Of a DNA stretch of 64,000 nucleotides, positions 33,503-43,059 are shown in pieces. Both the position numbers and the translations under genes were made by a program. The stretch comes from Phocoenobacter atlanticus (GTDB lineage Bacteria; Pseudomonadota; Gammaproteobacteria; Enterobacterales; Pasteurellaceae): NCBI RefSeq assembly GCF_030764225.1, contig NZ_JASAXH010000002.1. One strand, given 5' to 3'. The notes under the pieces are model-generated. The model saw nothing but the letters and a program-made list of their open reading frames with translations. It was not told the origin of the DNA and ran no database searches. Positions within the stretch are counted from its first letter, which is position 1, and every line of letters begins with the position of its first letter.

Positions 33503-34618
33503 ATGGAAAAGCCAAATCAAACACCCATCATTGAATTACATTCATTAACCAAGCGTTATGATGATAAAACAATTATTGAAAATTTCGATCTTACCATTAA
33601 TAATGGTGAGTTTTTAACTATTTTAGGTCCTTCAGGTTGTGGTAAAACAACAGTATTACGTTTAATTGCAGGATTAGAAGAGCCAAATGGTGGGATGATT
33701 AAACTAGATGGTAAGGATATTACTCATATTCCTGCAGAACATAGGCACGTCAATACCGTGTTCCAAAGTTATGCACTTTTCCCTCATATGACGATTTTTG
33801 AGAATGTGGCATTTGGTTTAAAAATGCAAAAAGTACCCAATACAGAAATTAAACCTCGTGTAATGGATGCGTTAAAAATGGTTCGTTTAGATCAAATGGC
33901 GAACCGTAAACCAAGTGAGCTTTCTGGTGGACAACAACAGCGTATTGCGATTGCTCGTGCGGTGGTCAATAAACCAAAAGTGTTATTACTGGATGAATCT
34001 CTTTCTGCGTTAGATTACAAATTGCGTAAGGAGATGCAAAATGAATTAAAAGAATTACAACGTCAGCTCGGTATTACCTTTATTTTTGTGACTCACGATC
34101 AAGAAGAGGCATTAACAATGTCAGATCGTATTATAGTGATGAATGAAGGAAACATCGAGCAAGACGGCACACCTCGTGAAATTTATGAAGAGCCGAAAAA
34201 CCTATTTATTGCACGCTTTATTGGTGAAATCAATGTATTTGAAGCAACCGCAATTGGACGTATTGATGCGAAAACCGTAAAAGCAAATGTAGAAGGTCGA
34301 ATTTGTGATATTCATACGGATCTTCCTGTTGTTGAAGGGCAAAAATTAAATGTTTTATTGCGTCCAGAAGACATTGTAATTGAAGAGCTTGATGAAAATG
34401 AAAGTGCTAAAGCCGTAATTGGTCACGTAACCAACCGTACCTACAAAGGAATGACCTTAGAAACCAACGTGATGCTTGATCGTAACGGAATGAAAGTATT
34501 AGTTAGCGAGTTCTTTAATGAAGACGATCCTAATATCGATCACTCAGTGGGTCAGAAAGTGGCACTGACTTGGTATGAAGGTTGGGAGGTTGTACTTAAC
34601 AATGAAACTCACGAGTAA
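33503..34618 (+). CDS. potA: Spermidine/putrescine ABC transporter ATPase PotA
   Basis: ATP-hydrolysing subunit of the polyamine importer. Walker A GPSGCGKTT near residue 43, Q-loop FQSYALFPHMT near 87, signature LSGGQQQR near 139, Walker B VLLLDESLSALD near 161 (Glu-Ser in place of Glu-Pro), and a C-terminal TOBE domain. 371 aa. GGAGGG 12 nt before the ATG. It overlaps potB by 17 bp. Confidence 0.95.
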   Translation: MEKPNQTPIIELHSLTKRYDDKTIIENFDLTINNGEFLTILGPSGCGKTTVLRLIAGLEEPNGGMIKLDGKDITHIPAEHRHVNTVFQSYALFPHMTIFENVAFGLKMQKVPNTEIKPRVMDALKMVRLDQMANRKPSELSGGQQQRIAIARAVVNKPKVLLLDESLSALDYKLRKEMQNELKELQRQLGITFIFVTHDQEEALTMSDRIIVMNEGNIEQDGTPREIYEEPKNLFIARFIGEINVFEATAIGRIDAKTVKANVEGRICDIHTDLPVVEGQKLNVLLRPEDIVIEELDENESAKAVIGHVTNRTYKGMTLETNVMLDRNGMKVLVSEFFNEDDPNIDHSVGQKVALTWYEGWEVVLNNETHE

Positions 34619-35462
34619 TAAATTTCAAAAAGTAACTATCGCTGTTATTTTTATCTGGTTGGTTTTCTTCGTTTTAATGCCAAATTTATTGGTGTTTGTG
34701 ACCAGCGTAATGACCAAAGATAGCAGTAATCTTGTTGAATTTACTTTTTCATTAGATAGCTATAAACGTTTAATTGATCCGCTTTATTCAAAAGTATTAT
34801 GGAATTCTTTGTATATGTCAGGAATTGCCACAATATTATGTTTATTGGTGGGTTACCCTTTTGCCTTTTTAATTGCAAAAAGTCCTAAAAAATATCGTCC
34901 ATTTTTACTCTTTTTAGTGATTTTACCATTTTGGACAAATTCACTTATTCGAATTTATGGAATGAAAATTTTCTTAGGTGTAAAGGGGGTGTTAAATAAC
35001 GCATTATTAGCAATAGGTTTGATTGATAGTCCAATTCGTATTTTAAATACTGAAGTGGCGGTGATTATTGGTTTAGTCTATATTTTATTGCCTTTTATGA
35101 TTTTACCCCTCTATTCTTCAATTGAAAAATTAGATAATCGCTTATTAGAAGCAGCAAAAGATCTGGGAGCAAATGGTTTTCAGCGTTTTCTACGCGTTAT
35201 CTTACCATTAACAATGCCGGGTATTATTGCTGGCTGTTTATTAGTATTACTTCCTGCAATGGGAATGTTCTATGTCGCAGACTTACTGGGTGGAGCAAAA
35301 GTGCTATTGGTGGGTAATGTGATTAAGAGTGAATTTTTAGTCACTCGTAATTGGCCATTTGGTTCAGCAATTAGCGTCGCTTTAACGGTATTAATGGCAG
35401 TGATGTTATATATTTACTACCGAGCCAATAAACTATTAAATAAAAAGGTGGAGTTAAGCTGA
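34602..35462 (+). CDS. potB: Spermidine/putrescine ABC transporter permease PotB
   Basis: Six-helix permease; the EAA-loop motif reads LLEAAKDLGANGFQRFLRVI, then LPLTMPG. 286 aa from the ATG at 34602, which follows GGGAGG at a usable distance and lies inside the potA 3' end; the frame is open nine codons further up. It abuts potC with an overlapping stop/start. Confidence 0.95.
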   Translation: MKLTSNKFQKVTIAVIFIWLVFFVLMPNLLVFVTSVMTKDSSNLVEFTFSLDSYKRLIDPLYSKVLWNSLYMSGIATILCLLVGYPFAFLIAKSPKKYRPFLLFLVILPFWTNSLIRIYGMKIFLGVKGVLNNALLAIGLIDSPIRILNTEVAVIIGLVYILLPFMILPLYSSIEKLDNRLLEAAKDLGANGFQRFLRVILPLTMPGIIAGCLLVLLPAMGMFYVADLLGGAKVLLVGNVIKSEFLVTRNWPFGSAISVALTVLMAVMLYIYYRANKLLNKKVELS

Positions 35463-36235
35463 TGAAACGTGTATTAAGAAACCTTTTTAGTCTTGGTGTC
35501 TATGCTTTTTTGTATATTCCAATTGTTATTTTAGTGGTTAACTCTTTTAATGCTGATCGTTATGGAATGCGTTGGAAAGGGTTTGATTGGAAATGGTATG
35601 AACGTTTATTTAACAATGATACTTTAATGCAATCTGCGTTACATTCAGTCACTATTGCCTTTTGTGCCGCTACCATTGCGACTATCATTGGCGGTTTAAC
35701 TGCGATTGCGTTGTATCGTTATCGTTTTAGAGGTAAACAGTTCGTGGGAGGAATGTTATTTGTTGTGATGATGTCGCCAGATATCGTAATGGCGGTTTCA
35801 TTCCTTGCACTTTTTATGTTTGTTGGAATGGCATTAGGATTTTGGTCATTATTATTTGCACATATTACATTCTGTTTACCTTATGTAGTAGTAACGGTTT
35901 CTTCACGATTAAGTGATTTTGATGGAAAAATGCTTGATGCAGCAAGAGATTTAGGGGCAAGTGAGTTTACGATTTTAAGCAAAATTATTTTTCCTCTAAT
36001 TCTGCCTGCAATAGTATCAGGTTGGTTACTCAGCTTTACTATTTCACTAGATGATGTTGTTATTTCTTCTTTTGTAACAGGGGTGAGTTATGAAGTATTG
36101 CCATTGAAAATTTTCTCTTTGGTAAAAACGGGAGTAACACCAGAAGTTAATGCTCTGGCGACTTTAATGATTGTATTCTCACTTATATTAATTATTTTAA
36201 GCCAATTAATTGGTAAAAAAAGTAAGATAAATTAA
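35462..36235 (+). CDS. potC: Spermidine/putrescine ABC transporter permease PotC
   Basis: Second permease subunit: six membrane segments and the EAA loop MLDAARDLGASEFTILSKII. 257 aa. Its ATG overlaps the potB stop by one base (TGATG arrangement). The substrate-binding protein gene potD, which normally follows, is absent: nagZ begins 21 bp downstream instead. Confidence 0.94.
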   Translation: MKRVLRNLFSLGVYAFLYIPIVILVVNSFNADRYGMRWKGFDWKWYERLFNNDTLMQSALHSVTIAFCAATIATIIGGLTAIALYRYRFRGKQFVGGMLFVVMMSPDIVMAVSFLALFMFVGMALGFWSLLFAHITFCLPYVVVTVSSRLSDFDGKMLDAARDLGASEFTILSKIIFPLILPAIVSGWLLSFTISLDDVVISSFVTGVSYEVLPLKIFSLVKTGVTPEVNALATLMIVFSLILIILSQLIGKKSKIN

Positions 36236-36256
36236 TAACCTTTAGAAAAAATTATT

Positions 36257-37282
36257 ATGTTACTTATAGATCTGGTAGGTAAAACACTGACTCAAGAAGA
36301 AAAAGAGATATTAGCCCATCCTTTTGTGTCTGGGTTAATTCTCTTTAGTCGTAATTTTTACGATAAAGAACAACTTCAGGCGTTAATTGACGCTATTCGT
36401 TCTCAAGTAAAGAAACCGTTATTGATTACAGTTGATCAAGAAGGGGGCAGAGTACAACGTTTTAGAAATGGTTTTACTCAGCTTCCTGCAATGCAATCTT
36501 TTCTTGCTTTAAATAAGCCTCACCTAGCCAAAGAGGCTGGGTGGGTGATGGCAGTAGAAATGTTAGCATTGGATATTGATTTGAGTTTTGCACCTGTCTT
36601 GGATTTAGGACATCAATGTAAAGCCATTGGTGATCGCTCATTTGGTAGTAAACTTTCTGAGATATTACCCATCGCAGAAAGTTTTATTGATGGAATGCGA
36701 GAAGTGGGAATGGCAACAACAGGAAAACATTTTCCAGGTCACGGTCACGTAGTTGCTGATTCACATTTGGAAACACCTTTTGATAACCGCGCTAAAACAG
36801 AGATTTTTGCTCAAGATATTCAGCCATTTGTAAGTTTAATTCAGAAAAATAAACTTTCCGCCATTATGCCTGCTCACGTGATTTATACACAATGTGACAA
36901 TCAACCCGCAAGCGGTTCAAGTTATTGGTTAAAGGACGTTTTACGTAAACAACTTAATTTTAATGGTATTATTTTTTCTGATGATTTGGGTATGAAAGGG
37001 GCAAGTTTTATGGGGGATTATGTCGAACGAAGTCAAAAATCCCTAAATGCAGGTTGTGATTTATTACTGCTTTGTAATGAGCGACAGGGCGTTATTCAGG
37101 TCTTAGATAACCTAAAATATACACCAACCAAAGAGCATAAAGATCGTCATCTATCTTTACTCAAACACCGTAATATTAACTGGAAAGAATTACAGACCAG
37201 CTCTCGTTGGAAAAAATCTTCTCAACAATTAAGTCAGCTCCAAGAACAATGGTTAGAATTTAAAGAAAATAGTGAAGATTAA
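36257..37282 (+). CDS. nagZ: beta-N-acetylhexosaminidase NagZ
   Basis: Cytoplasmic GH3 enzyme that removes GlcNAc from anhydromuramyl peptides in peptidoglycan recycling. VDQEGGRVQRF near residue 60, catalytic-loop motif KHFPGHGHVVADSH near 160, and the Asp nucleophile in IIFSDDLGMKGA near 242. 341 aa. It lies immediately behind potC, so it may be in the same transcript. Confidence 0.95.
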   Translation: MLLIDLVGKTLTQEEKEILAHPFVSGLILFSRNFYDKEQLQALIDAIRSQVKKPLLITVDQEGGRVQRFRNGFTQLPAMQSFLALNKPHLAKEAGWVMAVEMLALDIDLSFAPVLDLGHQCKAIGDRSFGSKLSEILPIAESFIDGMREVGMATTGKHFPGHGHVVADSHLETPFDNRAKTEIFAQDIQPFVSLIQKNKLSAIMPAHVIYTQCDNQPASGSSYWLKDVLRKQLNFNGIIFSDDLGMKGASFMGDYVERSQKSLNAGCDLLLLCNERQGVIQVLDNLKYTPTKEHKDRHLSLLKHRNINWKELQTSSRWKKSSQQLSQLQEQWLEFKENSED

Positions 37283-37428
37283 AATGAATTTAGATTAAAA
37301 GTATAATGCGACACCTTCTTACATTTCAATTACTATTTTTCAAACATTGCACTTTGTTATTGAATTTAAGGAGCTAAAAAATTTATCTTAGCACTTGTCA
37401 AAATAATGTTATTAATGTAATCTACTCT

Positions 37429-37578
37429 TGATCTTACAGATCGTAGAGGTGCGAATACAAAGAGTATTCTATTTGAGTGGATAACGTTGAAGATAGAAGA
37501 AAGGTGTATTTGCCGAAATCAATTGAAGGTCACTTTGATTGGTTGGGGTTATTTCCGAAAGGGATAACACTGTCATCA
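37429..37578 (+). ncRNA. Lysine riboswitch (L box) upstream of lysW
   Basis: The conserved aptamer blocks occur in order: GTAGAGGTGCGAA, AGAGTA, GCCGAA near 37512, GGTTGGGGTT near 37541 and CCGAAAGGGATA near 37555, then a closing strand. TGATCTTACAG at the 5' side and CTGTCATCA at the 3' side can form an imperfect P1. About 140 nt of leader remain before the gene. No clear terminator with a T run was seen after the aptamer, so control may be at translation. Lysine riboswitches upstream of NhaC-type lysine transporters are known in Pasteurellaceae. Confidence 0.88.
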
Positions 37579-37716
37579 TTTTTTATATAAGAATGATGGA
37601 GTGCTACTAGTTAAGAGTAAAATCTGTTCTAAATTGATTAAATTCTTCATCTCTAGCAATTCTTTTTCCTTCTACTTTTTGTTCGATCTTCTTGTAAACA
37701 CAACACAGAGGATTTT

Positions 37717-39243
37717 ATGAACTTAATTGATTATTCCCATTCTATATGGTCATTAGTACCCGCATTATTGGCACTACTATTAGCTATTTTTACTCGTAAA
37801 GTAATTCTATCTTTAAGTATTGGGATTATTGTCGGTGCGTTTATGCTCGCTGATGGTAATATTTTAAATAGCTTAATTTATATAAAAGATAGTTTTATTT
37901 CATTGGTTTACACTGATGGAGGGCTTAATTCTGGTAGTGTAAATATTCTACTATTCCTTGTTTTATTAGGAGTATTAACCACATTATTAAGTATTTCAGG
38001 CAGTAACCAAGCATTTGCTAATTGGGCACAAAAAAGAATAAAAGGAAGACGTGGTGCAAAATTAATGGCTGCTAGCTTGGTCTTTTTTACCTTTATTGAT
38101 GACTATTTTCATAGTTTAGCAGTGGGTGCCATTGCACGTCCTGTTACCGATAAATTCAAAGTTTCTCGAGCCAAACTTGCTTATATTCTTGACTCGACCG
38201 CTGCACCAATGTGTGTGTTAATGCCTATTTCTAGCTGGGGAGCATACATTATTACCTTAGTGGCAGGATTATTAGCCACTCATTCAATTACACAATATTC
38301 ACCACTTGGTGCATTTATGACAATGAGTGCAATGAACTTTTATGCTATTTTTTCTATGATTATGGTATTTGTCGTCTCTTACTTTTCTTTTGATATCGCA
38401 TCAATGGCACGTTTTGAAAAAGAAGCAATGAATAGAGAAGTGGTTGAAGAAGAGTCTTTAATAGAAGAAGGAAAGGTGCGTAATTTATTATTGCCCATTA
38501 TAACACTTATTTTAGCAACAGTAACAATGATGATTTATACGGGTTATGAAGCTCTCGCTAGTGATGGTAAAGCATTCAGTATCTTAGGTGCTTTTGAAAA
38601 TACAACGGTAGGAATATCATTAGTTGTGGGTGGCGTGATGTCACTCATTGTAGCGACACTTTGTCTTATCATTGATGGTAGATTTAACCTTTCAGAATAT
38701 ACTAAATCTTGGGGTATTGGTGCAAAATCAATGCTAGGTGCTATTCTTATTCTCTGCTTTGCGTGGACAATTAATGGTGTAGTAGGAGATATGCAAACAG
38801 GAAAATATCTGTCAACATTAGTGGTCGGGAATATTCATTCAGGCTTTTTACCTGCAATTTTATTTATTCTAGCTGCTGGAATGGCATTTTCAACAGGGAC
38901 AAGCTGGGGAACTTTCGGTATTATGCTTCCAATAGCAGCATCAATGGCAGCAAATGCAGATCCTACATTAATTTTACCTTGTTTATCGGCTGTAATGGCA
39001 GGAGCAGTATGTGGTGATCATTGCTCTCCAATTTCAGATACGACGATTTTATCTTCAACAGGAGCACAGTGTAATCATATCGATCACGTTACATCACAGC
39101 TTCCTTATGCAATGTTAGTCGCAGCCACTACAACTTTAGGTTATTTAGCATTAGGATTTAGTGGCTCAATGCTTATTGGTTTTGTTGTTACGGCAGTAGT
39201 CTTTACTACTTTGATTTTAATCTTTAAAAAGAGAGCCAGTTAA
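37717..39243 (+). CDS. lysW: NhaC-family transporter, predicted lysine importer LysW
   Basis: 508 residues with about 12 membrane segments; NhaC-family motifs FIDDYFHSLAVGAIARPVTD near residue 127, GTSWGTFGIMLPIA near 395 and CGDHCSPISDTTILSSTGA near 430. The family normally exchanges Na+ and H+, but members behind a lysine riboswitch are predicted lysine transporters, and this gene has one. GAGGA before the ATG. Single gene followed by an inverted uptake-signal pair. Confidence 0.82.
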   Translation: MNLIDYSHSIWSLVPALLALLLAIFTRKVILSLSIGIIVGAFMLADGNILNSLIYIKDSFISLVYTDGGLNSGSVNILLFLVLLGVLTTLLSISGSNQAFANWAQKRIKGRRGAKLMAASLVFFTFIDDYFHSLAVGAIARPVTDKFKVSRAKLAYILDSTAAPMCVLMPISSWGAYIITLVAGLLATHSITQYSPLGAFMTMSAMNFYAIFSMIMVFVVSYFSFDIASMARFEKEAMNREVVEEESLIEEGKVRNLLLPIITLILATVTMMIYTGYEALASDGKAFSILGAFENTTVGISLVVGGVMSLIVATLCLIIDGRFNLSEYTKSWGIGAKSMLGAILILCFAWTINGVVGDMQTGKYLSTLVVGNIHSGFLPAILFILAAGMAFSTGTSWGTFGIMLPIAASMAANADPTLILPCLSAVMAGAVCGDHCSPISDTTILSSTGAQCNHIDHVTSQLPYAMLVAATTTLGYLALGFSGSMLIGFVVTAVVFTTLILIFKKRAS

Positions 39244-39269
39244 TATATTCACTATTTTCTGAAGATATT

Positions 39270-39323
39270 AAGCGGTTAGATAATTGTTAAAATATGCAAA
39301 TTTTAATAAGAATCTAACCGCTT
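39270..39323. repeat. 54-bp inverted uptake-signal pair, terminator-like
   Basis: AAGCGGTTAGAT and ATCTAACCGCTT, a perfect 12-bp stem, 30-nt loop with central TATGCAAA, after lysW. Confidence 0.75.
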
Positions 39324-39657
39324 TGCTATGAGAGATTAAGATATTTTATTTATATTTATTAAATCAGGACAAGCTTATACTTTTAAAACTTATAATATTT
39401 TTAGTTATTTATTTTCTTGTAAAGGTTGAATATTAAACAAAAACTATTTGATTAATGTTTGTTTATGCTTGGACGATGGTAATAAAGTTTATTTCCAAAT
39501 TAAAATAAAGGGTTGTTTTATTAATGTGTATATTTTTTGTTCAAGTATAATTTTGCTCTATGTTTATTAAGTAAGATTTATAATTTAACATACCCAAAAT
39601 AGCCATTTTATGGTTTAATATTACATCGTTTTCTCAGAGAAATATAAAGGTTAAAAA
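39324..39657. other. AT-rich region upstream of accD
   Basis: About 330 bp without a gene. TATAAT at 39546-39551 may be the accD -10; no convincing -35, operator or hairpin was found. Confidence 0.4.
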
Positions 39658-40566
39658 ATGAGCTGGATTGAAAGAATTTTAGGTACAAAATCATCATCTC
39701 AAAGTAGTAAAGCAAGTATTCCTGAGGGAGTATGGACAAAATGTACAAGTTGTCAGCAAATTTTATATGTTGAAGATTTAAAACGTAATATGCAAGTGTG
39801 TCCTAAGTGTGATCATCATATGCGAGTGCCTGCTCGTTTGCGTTTATTAAATCTATTTGATGAAAATAGTATGGAAGAGTTAGGTGCAGAATTAGAACCA
39901 CAGGATATTTTAAAATTTAAAGATTTAAAAAAATATAAAGATCGCTTAAATGCCGCCCAAAAGCAAACAGGAGAGAAAGATGCTCTTATTGCAATGAAAG
40001 GCACTCTTTATAAAATGCCGGTCGTCGCCGCTGCATTTGATTTTGAATTTATGGGTGGTTCAATGGGTACAACCGTTGGGCAAAAATTTGTATTAGCGGC
40101 TGAAAAAGCACTAGAAGAAAATATTCCTTTCATTTGTTTTGCCGCTTCTGGTGGTGCAAGAATGCAAGAGGCATTATTCTCACTTATGCAAATGGCAAAA
40201 ACCAGTGCGGTATTAGCAAAATTAAAAGAAAAAGGCGTGCCTTTTATTTCTGTAATGACAGATCCGACCTTTGGTGGTGTATCTGCAAGTTTTGCAATGC
40301 TTGGTGATATTCATATTGCAGAACCAAAAGCATTAATCGGGTTTGCTGGTGCTCGTGTTATCGAACAAACCGTACGTGAAACCTTACCAGAAGGTTTTCA
40401 ACGTGCTGAATTTTTATTAGACCACGGTGCATTAGATATGATTGTACATCGTAGCAAAATGCGAGATACTCTAGCAGGATTAGTCGCTAAAATGACAAAT
40501 CAACCTTCGCCTTTTCAAGAAGAAGTATTGCTTTTGACTGAGCAGGTTACAGAAGAAACAGCCTAA
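39658..40566 (+). CDS. accD: Acetyl-CoA carboxylase carboxyltransferase subunit beta
   Basis: Forms malonyl-CoA for fatty acid synthesis with AccA. N-terminal zinc ribbon: CTSCQQIL at residue 25 and CPKCDHHM about 19 residues on. Carboxyltransferase motifs GGSMGTTVGQKF near 128, ASGGARMQE near 165 and GFAGARVIEQT near 228. 302 aa. The stop overlaps the folC start (TAATG), the conserved accD-folC pair. Confidence 0.97.
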   Translation: MSWIERILGTKSSSQSSKASIPEGVWTKCTSCQQILYVEDLKRNMQVCPKCDHHMRVPARLRLLNLFDENSMEELGAELEPQDILKFKDLKKYKDRLNAAQKQTGEKDALIAMKGTLYKMPVVAAAFDFEFMGGSMGTTVGQKFVLAAEKALEENIPFICFAASGGARMQEALFSLMQMAKTSAVLAKLKEKGVPFISVMTDPTFGGVSASFAMLGDIHIAEPKALIGFAGARVIEQTVRETLPEGFQRAEFLLDHGALDMIVHRSKMRDTLAGLVAKMTNQPSPFQEEVLLLTEQVTEETA

Positions 40567-41867
40567 TGACAATAATGAGTTCTCCTCAAGCCACGAATTC
40601 TTTAGAAACGTGGCTTTCCTATTTAGAAACAAGTCATTGTAAAGCCATTGATTTAGGTTTGGAGCGAGTAAAATCTGTCGCTTGTACGTTAAATTTACTT
40701 AAACCCGCACCTTATATCATTACTGTTGCAGGAACTAATGGCAAAGGTTCAACCTGTAAATTTTTAGAAACTGCATTACTTAAAGCAGGGAAAAAAGTAG
40801 GTGTTTATTCTTCACCACATTTAATACGTTATAACGAAAGAGTACGGATTAATGGTGAATTATTAGATGATGACGCACATATTCGTTCTTTTGTAAAAAT
40901 TACAGAACATAAGAAAGTATCATTAAGTTATTTTGAATACAGCACTCTTTCAGCATTAGATCTGTTTAAGCAAGCAAATTTAGATGTAGTGATTTTAGAA
41001 GTAGGATTAGGTGGTCGTCTTGATGCGACTAATATTGTTGATCCTGATTTTGCAGTGATTACCTCTATTGATATTGATCATATCGCATTTTTAGGAGATA
41101 ACAGAGAAGATATAGGACGAGAAAAAGCAGGTATTTTTAGACCAAATATTCCTGTTGTAATAGGAGAGAAAGATTGTCCTCAAAGTATTATTGAGCAAAT
41201 TAAATTACTAGGGTGCCAAGCATTTATTTGTGATAAAAATTACAAATTTTCAATCAAATCTGACCGCTTTATTTGGCAATCTGATAAAGTTTGTTTTGAA
41301 AATCTTGCTTTACCCAAAATTCCCTATCCAAATGTTGCAACAGCACTCGCCGTTTTAACCCATTTACCTTTTAAGATCAGTGAAACCATTATTGAAGAAG
41401 CGGTTATAGAAACTCAATTAACAGGACGATTTCAATTTTTAACACAACAAGATTTTGTAAATTTCTCAAAAAAAATACCGCTTGCACAAGTTATTGTTGA
41501 TGTAGGACATAATCCTCACGCTACTCGTCATTTAGCTGAGCGATTAATTCAATTAAAACAACCTCATCAAAAAATTTATGCGCTATTTAGTGTCTTGGAA
41601 GATAAAGATTTAAATGGAATTATTACACCACTACAAGATATTATTAATGAGTGGCATTGTGTAACTTTAGATTGTTTTAGAGGACAAAGAGGTCAAATAA
41701 TTTTAGAAAAAATGGTAAATTTCATACCAAATGTAACCGCTTATCATTATGAAAATATGGAACAAGCAACAAACAAAGTATTTGATATTGCAACTGAAAA
41801 AGATGTCATTCTTGTTTTTGGTTCGTTTCATACAGTGAGCGATTTTTTATTATCAATTAAACATTAA
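40566..41867 (+). CDS. folC: Bifunctional folylpolyglutamate / dihydrofolate synthase
   Basis: Adds the first glutamate to dihydropteroate and extends polyglutamate tails. ATP loop TVAGTNGKGSTCKFLE near residue 55, EVGLGGRLDATNIV near 144, DIDHIAFLGDNREDIGREKA near 170 and DVGHNPHATRHLA near 315. 433 aa. Start overlaps the accD stop; an ATG three codons later is also possible. Confidence 0.95.
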   Translation: MTIMSSPQATNSLETWLSYLETSHCKAIDLGLERVKSVACTLNLLKPAPYIITVAGTNGKGSTCKFLETALLKAGKKVGVYSSPHLIRYNERVRINGELLDDDAHIRSFVKITEHKKVSLSYFEYSTLSALDLFKQANLDVVILEVGLGGRLDATNIVDPDFAVITSIDIDHIAFLGDNREDIGREKAGIFRPNIPVVIGEKDCPQSIIEQIKLLGCQAFICDKNYKFSIKSDRFIWQSDKVCFENLALPKIPYPNVATALAVLTHLPFKISETIIEEAVIETQLTGRFQFLTQQDFVNFSKKIPLAQVIVDVGHNPHATRHLAERLIQLKQPHQKIYALFSVLEDKDLNGIITPLQDIINEWHCVTLDCFRGQRGQIILEKMVNFIPNVTAYHYENMEQATNKVFDIATEKDVILVFGSFHTVSDFLLSIKH

Positions 41868-41885
41868 AAAAGGATACAACACATT

Positions 41886-42968
41886 ATGTGGAAAGAAGTT
41901 TTATTAAATTACGGTATTTTCTTATTAGAATTATTAACTGTATTTGGCGTCGTCATTGCAATTGTAATGATGGTATTAGAAAGTAAAAAACAAGGACAAC
42001 AAGGTGAAATTTCAGTTAAAAATTTAACGGAAAAATATAAAGAAAGCAAGACCGCCTTAGGTAATTTCTTTTTAAGTGAAGCAGAGCAAAAAGCGAAAGA
42101 GAAAGCAGAGAAAAAAGAGCAAAAAGCAAAGGCAAAAGCAGAGAAAAAACGTTTAAAATTAGCTAAAAAATCTAAAAATCCAGAAGTTGAAAATGAACAG
42201 GAAGAAGAGGTGAGATCTCGTCTTTTTGTATTAAATTTTAACGGTGACATAATGGCAAGTGGTGTTGATTGCTTACGTAAAGAAATTGATGCGGTCGTTG
42301 CCTTAGCCAGACCCGAGTATGATGAAGTATTATTAAAGTTAGAAAGCCCAGGGGGTGTCGTTCATGGCTATGGCTTGGCTGCATCACAATTAGCACGCCT
42401 AAAAGAACGACATATTCCTTTAACTATCACTGTTGATAAAGTTGCAGCAAGTGGTGGATATATGATGGCCTGTGTAGCAGATAAAATTATTTCAGCGCCA
42501 TTTGCGGTAATTGGTTCAATTGGAGTAGTTGCACAAGTACCAAATATTCATCGTTTACTGAAAAAACACGATGTCGATGTTGATGTAATGACAGCTGGTG
42601 AATATAAACGTACGGTCACCTTAATGGGAGAAAATAGCAAAGCAGGTAAGAAAAAATTTCAACAAGAATTGGAAGAAACCCATAAACTATTTAAACAATT
42701 TGTCACACAACATCGCCCACAATTAAATATTGAAAAAGTGGCAACTGGCGAACATTGGTTTGGACAACAAGCGTTAGATCTAAAACTAGTTGATGAAATT
42801 TCAACCAGTGATGATATAATTTTAAACGCCATTGAAGAAAAAGAGGTTATTGAAGTGAAATTTACTCAAAAGAAAAATGTCTTAAAACGCTTTGGTATCG
42901 AACTTGAACAAAGTGCAGAAAGATTGATGACCAAATTATTGAATAAATCACACTCTTCAATGTTATAA
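41886..42968 (+). CDS. sohB: Inner-membrane peptidase SohB (S49 family)
   Basis: Signal-peptide-peptidase-like serine protease facing the periplasm. One N-terminal membrane segment (about residues 8-30), then a long Lys/Glu/Ala-rich linker (residues 65-105, KAKEKAEKKEQKAKAKAEKK), likely coiled, then the protease domain with LKLESPGGVVHGYG near 152 and the catalytic Ser in VAASGGYMMACV near 189; Lys in GEYKRTVT near 240. 360 aa; the charged linker makes it slightly longer than E. coli SohB. Confidence 0.92.
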   Translation: MWKEVLLNYGIFLLELLTVFGVVIAIVMMVLESKKQGQQGEISVKNLTEKYKESKTALGNFFLSEAEQKAKEKAEKKEQKAKAKAEKKRLKLAKKSKNPEVENEQEEEVRSRLFVLNFNGDIMASGVDCLRKEIDAVVALARPEYDEVLLKLESPGGVVHGYGLAASQLARLKERHIPLTITVDKVAASGGYMMACVADKIISAPFAVIGSIGVVAQVPNIHRLLKKHDVDVDVMTAGEYKRTVTLMGENSKAGKKKFQQELEETHKLFKQFVTQHRPQLNIEKVATGEHWFGQQALDLKLVDEISTSDDIILNAIEEKEVIEVKFTQKKNVLKRFGIELEQSAERLMTKLLNKSHSSML

Positions 42969-42982
42969 ATATAATTATTTTA

Positions 42983-43036
42983 AAGCGGTAACTTAAAACT
43001 AAAATTTTGCAAAATCTTTTATCTAAGTCACCGCTT
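42983..43036. repeat. 54-bp inverted uptake-signal pair, terminator-like
   Basis: AAGCGGTAACTT and AAGTCACCGCTT, 12-bp stem with one mismatch, centre TTTTGCAAAA, between convergent sohB and pilW. It could terminate both. Confidence 0.75.
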
Positions 43037-43059
43037 AAGTAAATAATTCTTTAGATCAC

